Shown here piece after piece: positions 24,482-33,297 of a stretch of DNA of 59,873 bases (its first letter is position 1; each line of letters begins with the position of its first letter). Origin of the DNA: Pseudomonadota bacterium (GTDB taxonomy: Bacteria; Pseudomonadota; Gammaproteobacteria; Steroidobacterales; Steroidobacteraceae); assembly GCA_023433465.1 (NCBI GenBank), contig JAEZCR010000041.1, positions 1 to 59,873 on the forward strand, written 5' to 3'. The position numbers were made by a program, and so were the translations under genes. Under the pieces are notes generated by a model, which made no database searches, was not told where the DNA came from, and saw nothing but the letters and a program-made list of their open reading frames with translations.

Positions 24482-27069
24482 CGCGGCCTGAAGCTCCTGA
24501 GCGGCACGAGGCGCACCGGCCCCAGCAAACCCGACGGCGCGACCGCCCACTGCGCAGCGTCGAAAGGCTTGTAATGCAGCGTCACGATGTTGGCGTCGCG
24601 CATGATCTTCCAGTCGACCTTGCGCACGTCCAGATCGCGAATGCGATTGGCGGGCAGGTTGGTGACCTCGACTTCGAGCACATTGCCGGTCGGACGCAGC
24701 GAGCCGCCGAGCCGCACGACGAACGGCAGGCTCCACGCCGTCGCCACCGGCTGTCCGTTGAGGATGACGCGCGCACTCTCGCGGACGTCGCCGAGCTCGA
24801 GCAGCCATTCGTCTGCGTGATCGGCGGGCGCGTCGAATTCGATGCGATACCGCGCGGCGCCGGAGAAACGTCGCGCGCGTCCGTCTTCGAGATCGGTCCA
24901 ACTACCCGTCCGTGGGAGCGTCGCCACCGCCGGCAACTCGGGCCCGCCCTCGAAGAACGTGATCCGCCACGGACCATCCAGTCCGAAGCCCGGCCCGATG
25001 CGCTCGACATAGCGCCATGCTGCCGGCCGGTTCCTCGGCGGCGCCTTGCGGTACGTACGCACCAGCATCGACTCGCCGGACGAGAGCTGTAGATAGACGC
25101 GCATGTTCCCGCCCGCGCCCTCGGCGACCGCGGCGGCGCCCGCCGCGCCGGTCAGCGGATCCATGATCCACGCCGCGGTGCCCGGCGTTCCGAGATCGAG
25201 CCATCCGTCGAACGAACCCGCGCCGAGTTTCGCGAAGAAGTAGTCGTGGCCGTCGTCGCGGGCGCGGCGAATGAAGGCGAGCCCCGCGCGCGCCGCGGAT
25301 TCCTGGCGTATGCCGAGTGGCTGCAGCAGCAGGGGCGCGCCCGGCGTGATCGTCGCGTTGGCGAAGGACGGACGCGCCAGCAGCTCGCGCAATTCGGCGC
25401 GCCGATCTTCCAGCCGTGCATTACCCGGCGCGTCGACTGGGAGCGACTCGAAGTACACCTTCGCGCCCGCGTCCCGAAGGTCGGCGAATTTTCGCAGTGT
25501 CTCCGGTGGCATGCGCCGCGCCGCCGGCACGAACAATGCGCGATAACTGCCGCCCGGCGCGATCAGGGAATCCTTCGTCGCGTTCACTCGTTGAAGTTGC
25601 GCATCGGACACGAGGTCGAACGTGATTCCCTCGGCAATGAGCTTTTGCATGAGCGCGCCTGTGGACGAATTCACGAGCCAGGCATTGTCATGCACGCCGT
25701 ACTGGCGCATGAGCCCCTCGGGATCGTCGACGAGATCATCGAAGGGCCAGTACACGAGGACGTCGTTGTCGGGCTTGCCCGCCTGCAGTACCGATTGCAC
25801 GCGCGCGACGTACGCATTCATCGCGACGAAGTCCCGCCAGTTCGGATTGGCGGGACCGAACTGCGTGGACGCGTAGAAGAACCAGCCCGGCCACGCTGCA
25901 TCGGCGGGCGAATACGTGACGCCGTGATAGAAGACGTGATTGATGCCGGCGGCGAACAGCCGGTCGAGCTGCGGCTTGGCGGCTGACAGTGGCTCGCGGA
26001 AATTCTCGCGCAGCCACGTGAGTGTTTCGCTCGAGACCAACGGACGCCCCGAGACGTGCGCCGCCGAGGATGCGAAACGACCGATGAGATTTTCGGGCGG
26101 ATCGGGGTCCGGCTTCGACTCCGCGGGATCGGCGCGCAGACCCACGATGGGAAGCGGCGTGTTACCGAACGATTCCGTCTCGGGTACATCCGCGGCGGCA
26201 TAGAGATCGAGCAGGTTGCCGGGCGCGCCATGCGCCTGGTTGCGCGCCTTGTAGCCCTGCGCGTGTGACCACTCCACCCAGGTCGACACGTAATCGAGAT
26301 GCAGCTTCGCGAGTGTGCGCCGATAGTCGCCCTTCACGCGGCCCAGCGTGTCGGCGTCGAGGGATTCCCGGCCGACGAGGGCGGCCGCGAACGGTTCGAG
26401 CGCGTAGCCATGCATCTCACGAAACGTCGATGACAGCATCGGCGTCCAGCTCGCGTCGTAGTACTCGAACGAATCGTGGAATTGACCGCGCAGCGCCTTG
26501 GGCGCCAGCGGTTTCAATGCCGAGGAGAAGTGTTCCAGGTACCGCGCGAGCGCCGTCGATGAATACGGATCGAGCACGCGGCCCTCGCCACCCGGCGCCG
26601 CGCGTTTAACCTTCATGTCCGTCGGCTTTCCCGTGAGCTTGCCGTCGATGAACGCGAACGTGCTCGATCCCTCCTCGGCCGACACCGTAGGTCCACCGAA
26701 GGGCCAGCCCGTGCCGGTCGCCATGTCGACTCCGAGGCCAAGGCGCGCGGCCTCGCGCGTGGTTTCGCCGAGCAACTCGACCCAGCGGGGAGACAGGAAA
26801 TCGACCTCGCGGCTCTCCGCTCCGCGCGCGCCGTAGATAGGCGTGACCTCGACGCCGCCGAGTCCCGCCGCCGCGAACTGCTCGAGCTGGCCGCGTAGTC
26901 CGGCCGGATCCACGGCGCTTCCCGGCCACCACCATCGCGTCCAGGGTTTCGCGCTTTGCGGGATCGCGGGCCAGACCTGAGCTGCCGGAATTTGCGCGGG
27001 AGGTTGCGCGGTTGTTTGCGCGAGGGCGCTCGCGCCGAGCAGCGCGACAACCAGCCATTCGGCCTTCAT
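24451..27069 (-). CDS. exported glycoside hydrolase, GH106-type (alpha-L-rhamnosidase-like)
   Basis: Large secreted hydrolase of 872 residues with a signal peptide (cleavage near ALA-QT). The N-terminal half carries the GH106-like PWTRWWWPGSAV and GLGGVEVTPIYG, then VDMATGTGWPFGGP. The C-terminal region (about 730-830) looks like a beta-sandwich sugar-binding domain: VILNGQPVATAW and VTNLPANRIRDLD. GH106 enzymes remove rhamnose from plant pectin or bacterial polysaccharides. ATG 27069 overlaps the previous stop (ATGA); the longer start is inside that gene. The family call is from motifs, so the substrate is uncertain. Confidence 0.82.
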   Translation of the reverse strand: MKAEWLVVALLGASALAQTTAQPPAQIPAAQVWPAIPQSAKPWTRWWWPGSAVDPAGLRGQLEQFAAAGLGGVEVTPIYGARGAESREVDFLSPRWVELLGETTREAARLGLGVDMATGTGWPFGGPTVSAEEGSSTFAFIDGKLTGKPTDMKVKRAAPGGEGRVLDPYSSTALARYLEHFSSALKPLAPKALRGQFHDSFEYYDASWTPMLSSTFREMHGYALEPFAAALVGRESLDADTLGRVKGDYRRTLAKLHLDYVSTWVEWSHAQGYKARNQAHGAPGNLLDLYAAADVPETESFGNTPLPIVGLRADPAESKPDPDPPENLIGRFASSAAHVSGRPLVSSETLTWLRENFREPLSAAKPQLDRLFAAGINHVFYHGVTYSPADAAWPGWFFYASTQFGPANPNWRDFVAMNAYVARVQSVLQAGKPDNDVLVYWPFDDLVDDPEGLMRQYGVHDNAWLVNSSTGALMQKLIAEGITFDLVSDAQLQRVNATKDSLIAPGGSYRALFVPAARRMPPETLRKFADLRDAGAKVYFESLPVDAPGNARLEDRRAELRELLARPSFANATITPGAPLLLQPLGIRQESAARAGLAFIRRARDDGHDYFFAKLGAGSFDGWLDLGTPGTAAWIMDPLTGAAGAAAVAEGAGGNMRVYLQLSSGESMLVRTYRKAPPRNRPAAWRYVERIGPGFGLDGPWRITFFEGGPELPAVATLPRTGSWTDLEDGRARRFSGAARYRIEFDAPADHADEWLLELGDVRESARVILNGQPVATAWSLPFVVRLGGSLRPTGNVLEVEVTNLPANRIRDLDVRKVDWKIMRDANIVTLHYKPFDAAQWAVAPSGLLGPVRLVPLRSFRPRQAPSAERAL

Positions 27070-27452
27070 GCCGTTATTTCCACGCGATTCCCCTCCGGAT
27101 CGAGCACGACGCATTCGTAATACCCGTCACCCGTGCGACGCGGCGCACCCGCGACGGTCAGGCCATCCGCCGCGATGCGAGCGGCGAAGGCATCGACGTT
27201 GGCCTCGCCGCCGACCGTGATCGCGATGTGCGCGAAGCCGAGCCTCTCGGTCGCCGAGCTTTCCGTCACGTCGATGCGCCGCATGATCTCCAGGCGCGCG
27301 CCGGACGCGAACTCGAGGAAGCGGGACTCGAATCCCTTGCGCTCGTTGCGGTACAGACTTCCGACCCGCGCGCCGAGGTAACGCGCGTAGAACGCCGCGA
27401 CACGATCGATGTCGCGCACCCACATCGCCACGTGTTCGATTCGCACGTTCAC
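27066..27452 (-). CDS. VOC-superfamily (glyoxalase-like) protein
   Basis: Single-domain vicinal-oxygen-chelate protein of 128 residues, resembling lactoylglutathione lyase or bleomycin-resistance proteins. The start IEHVAMWVRDIDRVAAFY and the end VVLDPEGNRVEI are typical, with metal-ligand candidates His6 and the C-terminal Glu. A GTG start at 27452 overlaps the preceding stop (GTGA). It is the third of four genes joined by 4-base overlaps. Activity cannot be assigned. Confidence 0.8.
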   Translation of the reverse strand: MNVRIEHVAMWVRDIDRVAAFYARYLGARVGSLYRNERKGFESRFLEFASGARLEIMRRIDVTESSATERLGFAHIAITVGGEANVDAFAARIAADGLTVAGAPRRTGDGYYECVVLDPEGNRVEITA

Positions 27453-27988
27453 AGCCGTCGCATCATCACGTGATCGGTTTGCGGATCCGTTCCCACGACG
27501 AAGATCTGCGTGCCGACCTTTTCGAAGCCGCATTTGCGGTAGAAAGCCTGCGCGCGCGGATTGCGTTCCCAGACGCCGAGCCACAGTTCGCGCGCACCGC
27601 GCGCGAGCGCCTGCGCCTCCACCGCGGTCATGAGCTCGCGAGCGAGACCCGAACCCTGCCAGGGACGATCGACGTAGAAGCGCTTGATCTCGAAGGCACG
27701 CTCCGTCGGCGCGGCGGACGGCGCGTAGTCCGCCCGCAGCTGCGCGAACGCCGCCAGGCGGCCGTCGTTTGCGAAGGCGAGCAACGTGTCGAGCGCGGGA
27801 TTCTGGATCTCCGCGAGTTGCAGCGCCGGGCTCCACGCGGAAGCGAGGTGAAGCCGCATGTCCTCGGCGGTATTGTCGACCGCGAACGTTTCGGAAAACG
27901 TGCGCGCGCCGAACTCGGCAAGCGCCGCCGCATCCGCCGCCGCCGCATGCCGGATGAGGAACGCGGCTCGTCCGACCTGTGCGCTCAT
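27449..27988 (-). CDS. GNAT-family N-acetyltransferase
   Basis: Acetyl-CoA-dependent transferase of 179 residues. The central FEIKRFYVDRPWQGSGLARELM is GNAT motif A with the pyrophosphate-binding loop (QGSGLA), and RNPRAQAFYRKCGFEKVG is motif B. The acceptor is unknown. ATG 27988 overlaps the previous stop by ATGA, and its own stop overlaps the VOC start. Confidence 0.85.
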   Translation of the reverse strand: MSAQVGRAAFLIRHAAAADAAALAEFGARTFSETFAVDNTAEDMRLHLASAWSPALQLAEIQNPALDTLLAFANDGRLAAFAQLRADYAPSAAPTERAFEIKRFYVDRPWQGSGLARELMTAVEAQALARGARELWLGVWERNPRAQAFYRKCGFEKVGTQIFVVGTDPQTDHVMMRRL

Positions 27989-28575
27989 TGGATCAGTCGC
28001 GCCGAAGCCGCGAGCAGGATTTCGCACGCGCCGGCGCCCGTGTCGTCGCGGGACAGCGAGGTTCGCATGCCGCCCCCGCGCGCCTCGACGTCCACGAGTT
28101 GCCCGCGCAGCTCGACGAGATTCCCGACGCGTACTCGCCGCAGTACGGCGCGCACGGCGTCGTTCCCAGGGATGACGTGCCAGTTCGCCGAATGAGTCTC
28201 TATCTGCCGCCGGTCGATCGGCCAGGTCCTGGTGCGCCAGAAATAGAATCGATTCGACTGGCTGATTTCGATCTGCTCGAGCACCGCGGTATCGGACATC
28301 GGCCCCCAGCCGACCGCGAAATCCGTCGGTACGAGGTCCGCGAGTTCGCCGAAGGAGTAGTCCTCCCGCCGCAGCACGCGCACCGTCGCTTCGAACTCCG
28401 CGCGCGGCCACAGCACATACTCGCCGTGTTCGATCGCGGTTCCCGGCCCGATCGCGCGCTGCACCGGAGCGGCGGTGGCCAGCACGCCGGGCGAATGTTC
28501 GACGTCACGCGTCGAATAGAGTCGCCAGGCGGAGAAGATCAGCAGCGCCGCCACTAACCATGGGGTGATGCGCAT
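27985..28575 (-). CDS. membrane-anchored protein of unknown function
   Basis: The 196-residue protein has one N-terminal membrane helix (WLVAALLIFSAWRLY) and a soluble, probably periplasmic domain. Conserved-looking stretches are LADLVPTDFAVGWGPMSD, FYFWRTRTWPIDRR and SANWHVIPGNDAV, which I recall from uncharacterised bacterial proteins. No catalytic motif is recognised. It heads the four-gene overlapping operon that runs leftward to the GH106 gene and is divergent from dapF, 45 bases away. Confidence 0.72.
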   Translation of the reverse strand: MRITPWLVAALLIFSAWRLYSTRDVEHSPGVLATAAPVQRAIGPGTAIEHGEYVLWPRAEFEATVRVLRREDYSFGELADLVPTDFAVGWGPMSDTAVLEQIEISQSNRFYFWRTRTWPIDRRQIETHSANWHVIPGNDAVRAVLRRVRVGNLVELRGQLVDVEARGGGMRTSLSRDDTGAGACEILLAASARLIQ

Positions 28576-28608
28576 GGCCACGATCGTAAACCATGGTGGC
28601 GGTTCGGG

Positions 28609-28614
28609 TATTCT
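28609..28614 (+). promoter_or_regulatory. candidate -10 box, possibly leaderless start
   Basis: TATTCT ends six bases before the dapF ATG. Transcription from here would give a near-leaderless mRNA; no Shine-Dalgarno is visible. Confidence 0.35.
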
Positions 28615-28620
28615 CCGTAC

Positions 28621-29463
28621 ATGCGGATCGAATTCACCAAGATGCACGGCCTCGGCAACGATTTCATCGTGTTCGATGCGCCGCGCGTCGGCGCCCTGCC
28701 GACCGCCGATCAATGGCGCGCGCTGTCCGCGCGGCACACCGGCATCGGCTTCGACCAGGCGATGGTCGTCGAGCCGCCGCGCCGCGCCGGCACCCAGGCG
28801 TACTACCGCATCTTCAATGCCGACGGCGGCGAGGTCGAGCAATGCGGCAACGGCGCGCGCTGCATCGCGGCGTTCCTGCACATGCGGGGGATTCGTCCCA
28901 CGAATGGCAATTCCGGCGAACTCGTGCTCGACAGCCCCGCGGGCGAGATCCGCGCCCGGGTCAACGACGGCGGACTCGTCTCCGTCGACATGGGCGCGCC
29001 GAATTTCGACCCCAAATCCTTGCCGTTCGAGGCCTCGGCCGAAGCGCACGTCTATCCGCTGTCCGTGGCCGGCACCGAAGTCGAGATCGGCGCGGTGTCG
29101 ATGGGCAATCCGCACGCGGTGCTCACCGTCACGTCGGTGGAGAGCGCTCCGATCGATCGCCTGGGCCCCGCGATCGAGAATCACCCACGATTCCCGCGCA
29201 GAGTGAACGTGGGTTTCATGGAAATCGTCGATCGCGCGCATATCCGCCTGCGCGTCCACGAGCGCGGCGTGGGTGAAACTCTTGCTTGCGGCACCGGCGC
29301 GTGCGCGGCTGTCGCGGTTGGACGACGCCACGGACGACTCGATCCGATCGTCGAGGTCGAATTGCCGGGCGGGAAACTCGAGATCACGTATCCGAGCGCC
29401 GGCGAACATATTTGGATGAAAGGCCCGACAGCGGTATCTTTCACGGGACGAGTCGATTACTGA
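28621..29463 (+). CDS. dapF: diaminopimelate epimerase
   Basis: Interconverts LL- and meso-diaminopimelate for lysine and peptidoglycan synthesis. The 280-residue enzyme carries both catalytic cysteines, in QCGNGARCIA and ACGTGACAAV, and begins with the family's FTKMHGLGNDFIVFD. It starts the conserved dapF, DUF484, xerC block of gammaproteobacteria. lysA is not in this window. Confidence 0.96.
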   Translation: MRIEFTKMHGLGNDFIVFDAPRVGALPTADQWRALSARHTGIGFDQAMVVEPPRRAGTQAYYRIFNADGGEVEQCGNGARCIAAFLHMRGIRPTNGNSGELVLDSPAGEIRARVNDGGLVSVDMGAPNFDPKSLPFEASAEAHVYPLSVAGTEVEIGAVSMGNPHAVLTVTSVESAPIDRLGPAIENHPRFPRRVNVGFMEIVDRAHIRLRVHERGVGETLACGTGACAAVAVGRRHGRLDPIVEVELPGGKLEITYPSAGEHIWMKGPTAVSFTGRVDY

Positions 29464-29489
29464 GCGGCTTCAGGGAGTCAACGACACGC

Positions 29490-30197
29490 ATGAGCACGCA
29501 GCCCGCACGCGGAGTGGCAGCAGCACAAACGGACGAAGAGCGCATCGAGCGTTATCTGAGTCTGAATCCCGACTTCTTCGAACGTCACCTGCCATTGCTC
29601 GCGCGCATGCGCCTGCCTCACATGCGCAGCGGTTCCACCGTCTCGCTGGTCGAGCGCCAGGTCGAAGTGCTGCGCGAGCAGAAGAGCGACGCGGACCGCA
29701 GGCTCGCCGAATTCGTCGCGGTCGCGCGCGCCAACGATACGCTCGCGGAGCGCATCCATCGCTTCACGCGCCGCATGATGCGCGCGCCCTCTCCGGTCGC
29801 CGCGCTCGCCGCGCTCGAGGCTTCGCTGCGCGAGGACTTCGATGCCTTCCACTCGGTGCTGCTGCTCGCGGCCCCGATCGATTCGCTGGCGCGGGGCAAC
29901 TACGAGCCGTTCCTGCGCGTCGTCGCGCACGACGATGCTAACTACCGTTCGTTCGAGGCGCTGCTCGCCACCGGCAAGCCGCGCTGCGGCCAGGTGCGCG
30001 ACTCGCAGCGGGATTTCCTGTTCGGCCCCGAGGCCGCGAGCATCGGCTCGGTCGCGCTCGTGCCGCTGGGCGAAAATGGCTCGTTGGGCCTGCTGGCGCT
30101 CGGCAGCGCGGAACGCGAGCGCTTCCACCCGGGCATGAGCACGGAGTTCCTGAAGCGCATGGGCGAGATGATCGCGGACGCGTTGTCGCGGCAATGA
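29490..30197 (+). CDS. DUF484 family protein
   Basis: Cytosolic protein of 235 residues with the DUF484 start (YLSLNPDFFERHLPLL), a short coiled coil (SLVERQVEVLREQKSD) and a GAF-like C-terminal domain ending in MGEMIADAL. Function is unknown, but the gene is nearly always between dapF and xerC. ATG 29490 lies 26 bases after dapF behind AGGGAG. Confidence 0.9.
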   Translation: MSTQPARGVAAAQTDEERIERYLSLNPDFFERHLPLLARMRLPHMRSGSTVSLVERQVEVLREQKSDADRRLAEFVAVARANDTLAERIHRFTRRMMRAPSPVAALAALEASLREDFDAFHSVLLLAAPIDSLARGNYEPFLRVVAHDDANYRSFEALLATGKPRCGQVRDSQRDFLFGPEAASIGSVALVPLGENGSLGLLALGSAERERFHPGMSTEFLKRMGEMIADALSRQ

Positions 30198-30201
30198 GCA
30201 G

Positions 30202-31098
30202 GTGGTCGATCGTTCCCTGATCGACGGCTATCTCGCGCACCTCTCGATGGAGCGGCGCCTCTCCGCGCACACTTCGTCCAACTACGCGCGCGACCTGCGC
30301 GCGCTGGCCGATTTCGCGGAACGCGGCAACATCGCCGGCTGGAAGGTCATCGACAGCCAGCACGTGCGCCTGTTCGCGGCGCGCGCCCATGCCTCGGGCC
30401 TGGACCCGCGCAGCGTGCAGCGGCGGCTCTCGGCCGTGCGGGGTTTCTTCAACTATCTCGTGCGCGAGCGCGTGATCGCGGCGAATCCGGCGGTGGACGT
30501 GCGCGCGCCGAAGGCCGCGAAGCGGTTGCCCGGCACGCTCGACGTCGACCAGATCAACACGCTTCTCGATATTCCGCCGGAGGACGCGCTCGCCATCCGC
30601 GACCGCGCGATCATGGAGCTCTTCTACTCGTCGGGCCTGCGTCTCGATGAGCTGGTCGGACTCGACCTCACGAGCGTCGATCTCGCCGACCGGACCGTGC
30701 GCGTACTTGGCAAGGGCTCCAAGACGCGCATCGTGCCAGTCGGCCGCAAGGCCATCGAGGCGATCCGCGCCTGGCTGCGGGAGCGACCGGCATTCGTGGC
30801 CGCCTACGAAACCGCGATGTTCACGGGCAAGACCGGGGCCCGGCTCAAGCACCGCGCGGTGCAATTGCGCATCGCCCATTGGGCGCGGCGAAAAGGCTTG
30901 CCGACGCACGTTCACCCCCACCTCTTCCGGCATTCCTTCGCCACGCATCTGCTTGAATCGAGTAAGGATTTGCGTGGCGTGCAGGAGCTTCTGGGTCACG
31001 CCGACATCTCCACGACCCAGGTCTACACTCACCTTGATTTCGCCCACCTGGCCCGCACGTACGACGCCTCCCACCCTCGGGCGAAACGCAAGACCTAG
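30202..31098 (+). CDS. xerC: tyrosine recombinase XerC
   Basis: Site-specific recombinase that, with XerD, resolves chromosome dimers at dif. The 298-residue protein has an N-terminal SAM-like core-binding domain and the catalytic set: Arg in SSGLRLDEL, Lys in GKGSKTR, HxxR in HLFRHSFATH, His in LLGHADIST and the nucleophile in TQVYTHLDF. The start is GTG 30202, four bases after DUF484. No dif site was seen in the window. Context marks it as XerC and not a phage integrase. Confidence 0.93.
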   Translation: MVDRSLIDGYLAHLSMERRLSAHTSSNYARDLRALADFAERGNIAGWKVIDSQHVRLFAARAHASGLDPRSVQRRLSAVRGFFNYLVRERVIAANPAVDVRAPKAAKRLPGTLDVDQINTLLDIPPEDALAIRDRAIMELFYSSGLRLDELVGLDLTSVDLADRTVRVLGKGSKTRIVPVGRKAIEAIRAWLRERPAFVAAYETAMFTGKTGARLKHRAVQLRIAHWARRKGLPTHVHPHLFRHSFATHLLESSKDLRGVQELLGHADISTTQVYTHLDFAHLARTYDASHPRAKRKT

Positions 31099-31120
31099 GT
31101 CTTGAAGGTTCAGGATTCAC

Positions 31121-31666
31121 ATGTCGGAGACTTTCAATCCGCACGGCACGACCATCGTGGCCGTGCGTCGCAACGGCGCCCTCGCGATCGGTGGCGACGG
31201 CCAGGTCACCCTCGGTAACACCGTGATGAAGGGGAACGCACGCAAGGTGCGGCCCCTCGGCAATGGCAAGGTGCTCGGCGGATTCGCGGGCGGCACGGCC
31301 GATGCGTTCACGCTGTTCGAGCGCTTCGAGGGCAAGCTCGAGAAGTTCGGCAACCTGACCCGCGCCGCGATCGACCTCGCGAAAGACTGGCGCGGTGACC
31401 GTTACCTGCGTCGCCTCGAAGCTCTGCTGCTCGTCGGTGACACGCAGAAGATCTTCGTGATCTCGGGTAACGGCGACGTGATCGAGCCCGAGCACGACCT
31501 CGTGGCCATCGGTTCGGGCGGTCCGTTCGCGCAGAGCGCGGCGCGCGCGCTCGCCGAGAACACGGACCTGGGCGCGCGCGAGATCGTCGAGAAGTCGCTG
31601 AACATCGCCGCCGACATCTGCATCTACACCAATCGGAACCTCGTCATCGAGGAGCTGAAAGGCTAA
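31121..31666 (+). CDS. hslV: ATP-dependent protease peptidase subunit HslV
   Basis: Proteolytic core of the HslVU complex, 181 residues. The mature N-terminus should be Thr10 of TTIVAVRRNG, the catalytic nucleophile. Here it is preceded by a nine-residue leader (MSETFNPHG), not just the Met of E. coli; as I recall, xanthomonads have a similar leader. The body keeps AIGGDGQVTLG, and GSGGPFAQSAARAL. hslU starts nine bases downstream. Confidence 0.95.
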   Translation: MSETFNPHGTTIVAVRRNGALAIGGDGQVTLGNTVMKGNARKVRPLGNGKVLGGFAGGTADAFTLFERFEGKLEKFGNLTRAAIDLAKDWRGDRYLRRLEALLLVGDTQKIFVISGNGDVIEPEHDLVAIGSGGPFAQSAARALAENTDLGAREIVEKSLNIAADICIYTNRNLVIEELKG

Positions 31667-31675
31667 AGGACCCGA

Positions 31676-33004
31676 ATGACCCCGAAGCAAATCGTTTCCG
31701 AACTCGACAAGCACATCGTCGGCCAGGACAACGCCAAGCGCGCCGTGGCCATCGCGCTGCGCAACCGCTGGCGCCGCATGCAGATCGAAGATCCGCTGCG
31801 CCAGGAAATCACGCCGAAGAACATCCTCATGATCGGGCCGACCGGATGCGGCAAGACCGAGATCGCGCGCCGGCTCGCGAAGCTCGCGAACGCGCCGTTC
31901 GTGAAGGTCGAAGCCACCAAGTTCACCGAGGTCGGCTATGTCGGCCGCGACGTCGATTCGATCGTCAAGGACCTCGCCGAGGTCGCCGTGAAGATGGCGC
32001 GCGACGAGGAGATCGCGAAGGTGCGCGAGCGCGCGAAGGACGCAGCCGAGGAGCGCATCCTCGATGCGCTGCTGCCGGCGCCCAAGATGATGGGATTCTC
32101 GACCGATCCCGAACCGTCGGCGCGCGACAACGAGACGCGCCAGAAATTCCGCAAGATGCTGCGCGAAGGGCAACTCAGTGAACGCGAGATCGAGATAGAC
32201 CTGCGTGCGATTCCGCCGGGCGTGCAGATCATGGCGCCGCCGGGCATGGAAGAGATGCAGGAGCAGCTCACCAGCATGTTCGCGAATCTCGGCGGCCAGC
32301 GCACGAAGCCGCGCAAGCTGAAGGTGAAGGAAGCGCAGAAGCTGCTCGAGGAAGAGGAAGCGGGCAAACTCGTCAACGAGGAAGACCTGCGCGCGCGCGC
32401 GCTCAAGAACGCCGAGCAGAACGGCATCGTGTTCATCGACGAGATCGACAAGGTCGCGCGGCGGCAGGACAGCTACGGCGCCGACGTCTCGCGCGAAGGC
32501 GTGCAGCGCGACCTGCTGCCGCTGGTCGAAGGCTCGACCGTGTCTACGAAGTACGGACAGATCAAGTCGGATCACATCCTGTTCATCGCCTCGGGTGCGT
32601 TCCACATGTCGAAGCCGTCGGATCTCATCCCGGAGCTTCAGGGTCGCTTCCCGATCCGCGTGGAGCTCGAGTCGCTCAAGGTCGACGACTTCGTGCGCAT
32701 ACTCACCGAGCCCGATGCGTCGCTGACGACACAGTACCAGGCGCTCATGAACACCGAGAAGGTGGAAGTGAAGTTCGCCGAGAGCGGCGTCCGGCGTATC
32801 GCGGAGATCGCGTTCAGCGTGAACGAGAAGACCGAGAACATCGGTGCGCGGCGCCTGCACACCGTGATGGAACGCCTGCTCGAGAGCGTGTCGTTCGAGG
32901 CCGAGGAAAGAGCCGGCTCGACGATCGAGATCGATGCCGCGTACGTGGATCAGCACCTCGGCACCCTCGCGAAGGACGAGGATCTCTCCCGCTACATCCT
33001 GTAG
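31676..33004 (+). CDS. hslU: ATP-dependent protease ATPase subunit HslU
   Basis: AAA+ unfoldase that feeds HslV, 442 residues. Walker A is GPTGCGKTEIARRL, Walker B VFIDEIDKVA, and an inserted I-domain (about 110-230) carries the acidic, charged helices usual for HslU. The arginine-finger/sensor region SVNEKTENIGARRLHTVME and the C-terminal DEDLSRYIL tail that docks in HslV are intact. A long perfect palindrome follows the stop. Confidence 0.96.
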   Translation: MTPKQIVSELDKHIVGQDNAKRAVAIALRNRWRRMQIEDPLRQEITPKNILMIGPTGCGKTEIARRLAKLANAPFVKVEATKFTEVGYVGRDVDSIVKDLAEVAVKMARDEEIAKVRERAKDAAEERILDALLPAPKMMGFSTDPEPSARDNETRQKFRKMLREGQLSEREIEIDLRAIPPGVQIMAPPGMEEMQEQLTSMFANLGGQRTKPRKLKVKEAQKLLEEEEAGKLVNEEDLRARALKNAEQNGIVFIDEIDKVARRQDSYGADVSREGVQRDLLPLVEGSTVSTKYGQIKSDHILFIASGAFHMSKPSDLIPELQGRFPIRVELESLKVDDFVRILTEPDASLTTQYQALMNTEKVEVKFAESGVRRIAEIAFSVNEKTENIGARRLHTVMERLLESVSFEAEERAGSTIEIDAAYVDQHLGTLAKDEDLSRYIL

Positions 33005-33012
33005 CGGAAGAC

Positions 33013-33100
33013 GGTGCCTGGCACGGAAAATCCGGGATTGAGTACGCGCTTGGGACCTCCTCCGCGTACACTCAATCCCGGATTTTCCGTGCCAGGCACC
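33013..33100. repeat. long perfect inverted repeat after hslU
   Basis: Arms of 31 bases (33013-33043 and 33070-33100) are perfect reverse complements, beginning GGTGCCTGGCACGG and ending CCGTGCCAGGCACC, around a 26-base centre that extends the pairing further. No T-run follows, so it is not a standard terminator. It resembles REP-like extragenic palindromes; no transposase or RAYT gene is near. Confidence 0.9.
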
Positions 33101-33111
33101 CTCTTCATCGC

Positions 33112-33297
33112 ATGCGTATAGCGAAGCCGCTTCTTCTCACCATCACTCCGATCGGCGTCGCGTGGGGGCTCGTGGAAGCGTGGCGTTTCCGGCCGATTCT
33201 GGCGGTGCTGATGGCCGTGCTGCTGAGCGTCATCAGCCTCTTCATCTGGATGACGGTGCGGAAGATCCGCGAAGAGCGCGAGCGCGATAGTTCATGA
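33112..33297 (+). CDS. small two-helix membrane protein
   Basis: A 61-residue protein with two hydrophobic segments (about 5-22 and 29-49) and a charged C-terminus (RKIREERERD). No family is recognised. It overlaps the next gene by ATGA, which supports real translation and coupling. It follows the palindrome by 11 bases. Confidence 0.65.
   Translation: MRIAKPLLLTITPIGVAWGLVEAWRFRPILAVLMAVLLSVISLFIWMTVRKIREERERDSS

Noticed and set aside
30202..31098. Tyrosine recombinase as a phage or island integrase
   Set aside because: The dapF-DUF484-xerC order and full XerC motifs show a housekeeping recombinase.
30845..32956. 703-residue minus-strand frame opposite hslVU
   Set aside because: Entirely antisense to xerC and hslVU, with biased composition and no domains.
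33013..33100. Palindrome as terminal repeats of an insertion sequence
   Set aside because: No transposase, no target duplication and only a 26-base centre between the arms.
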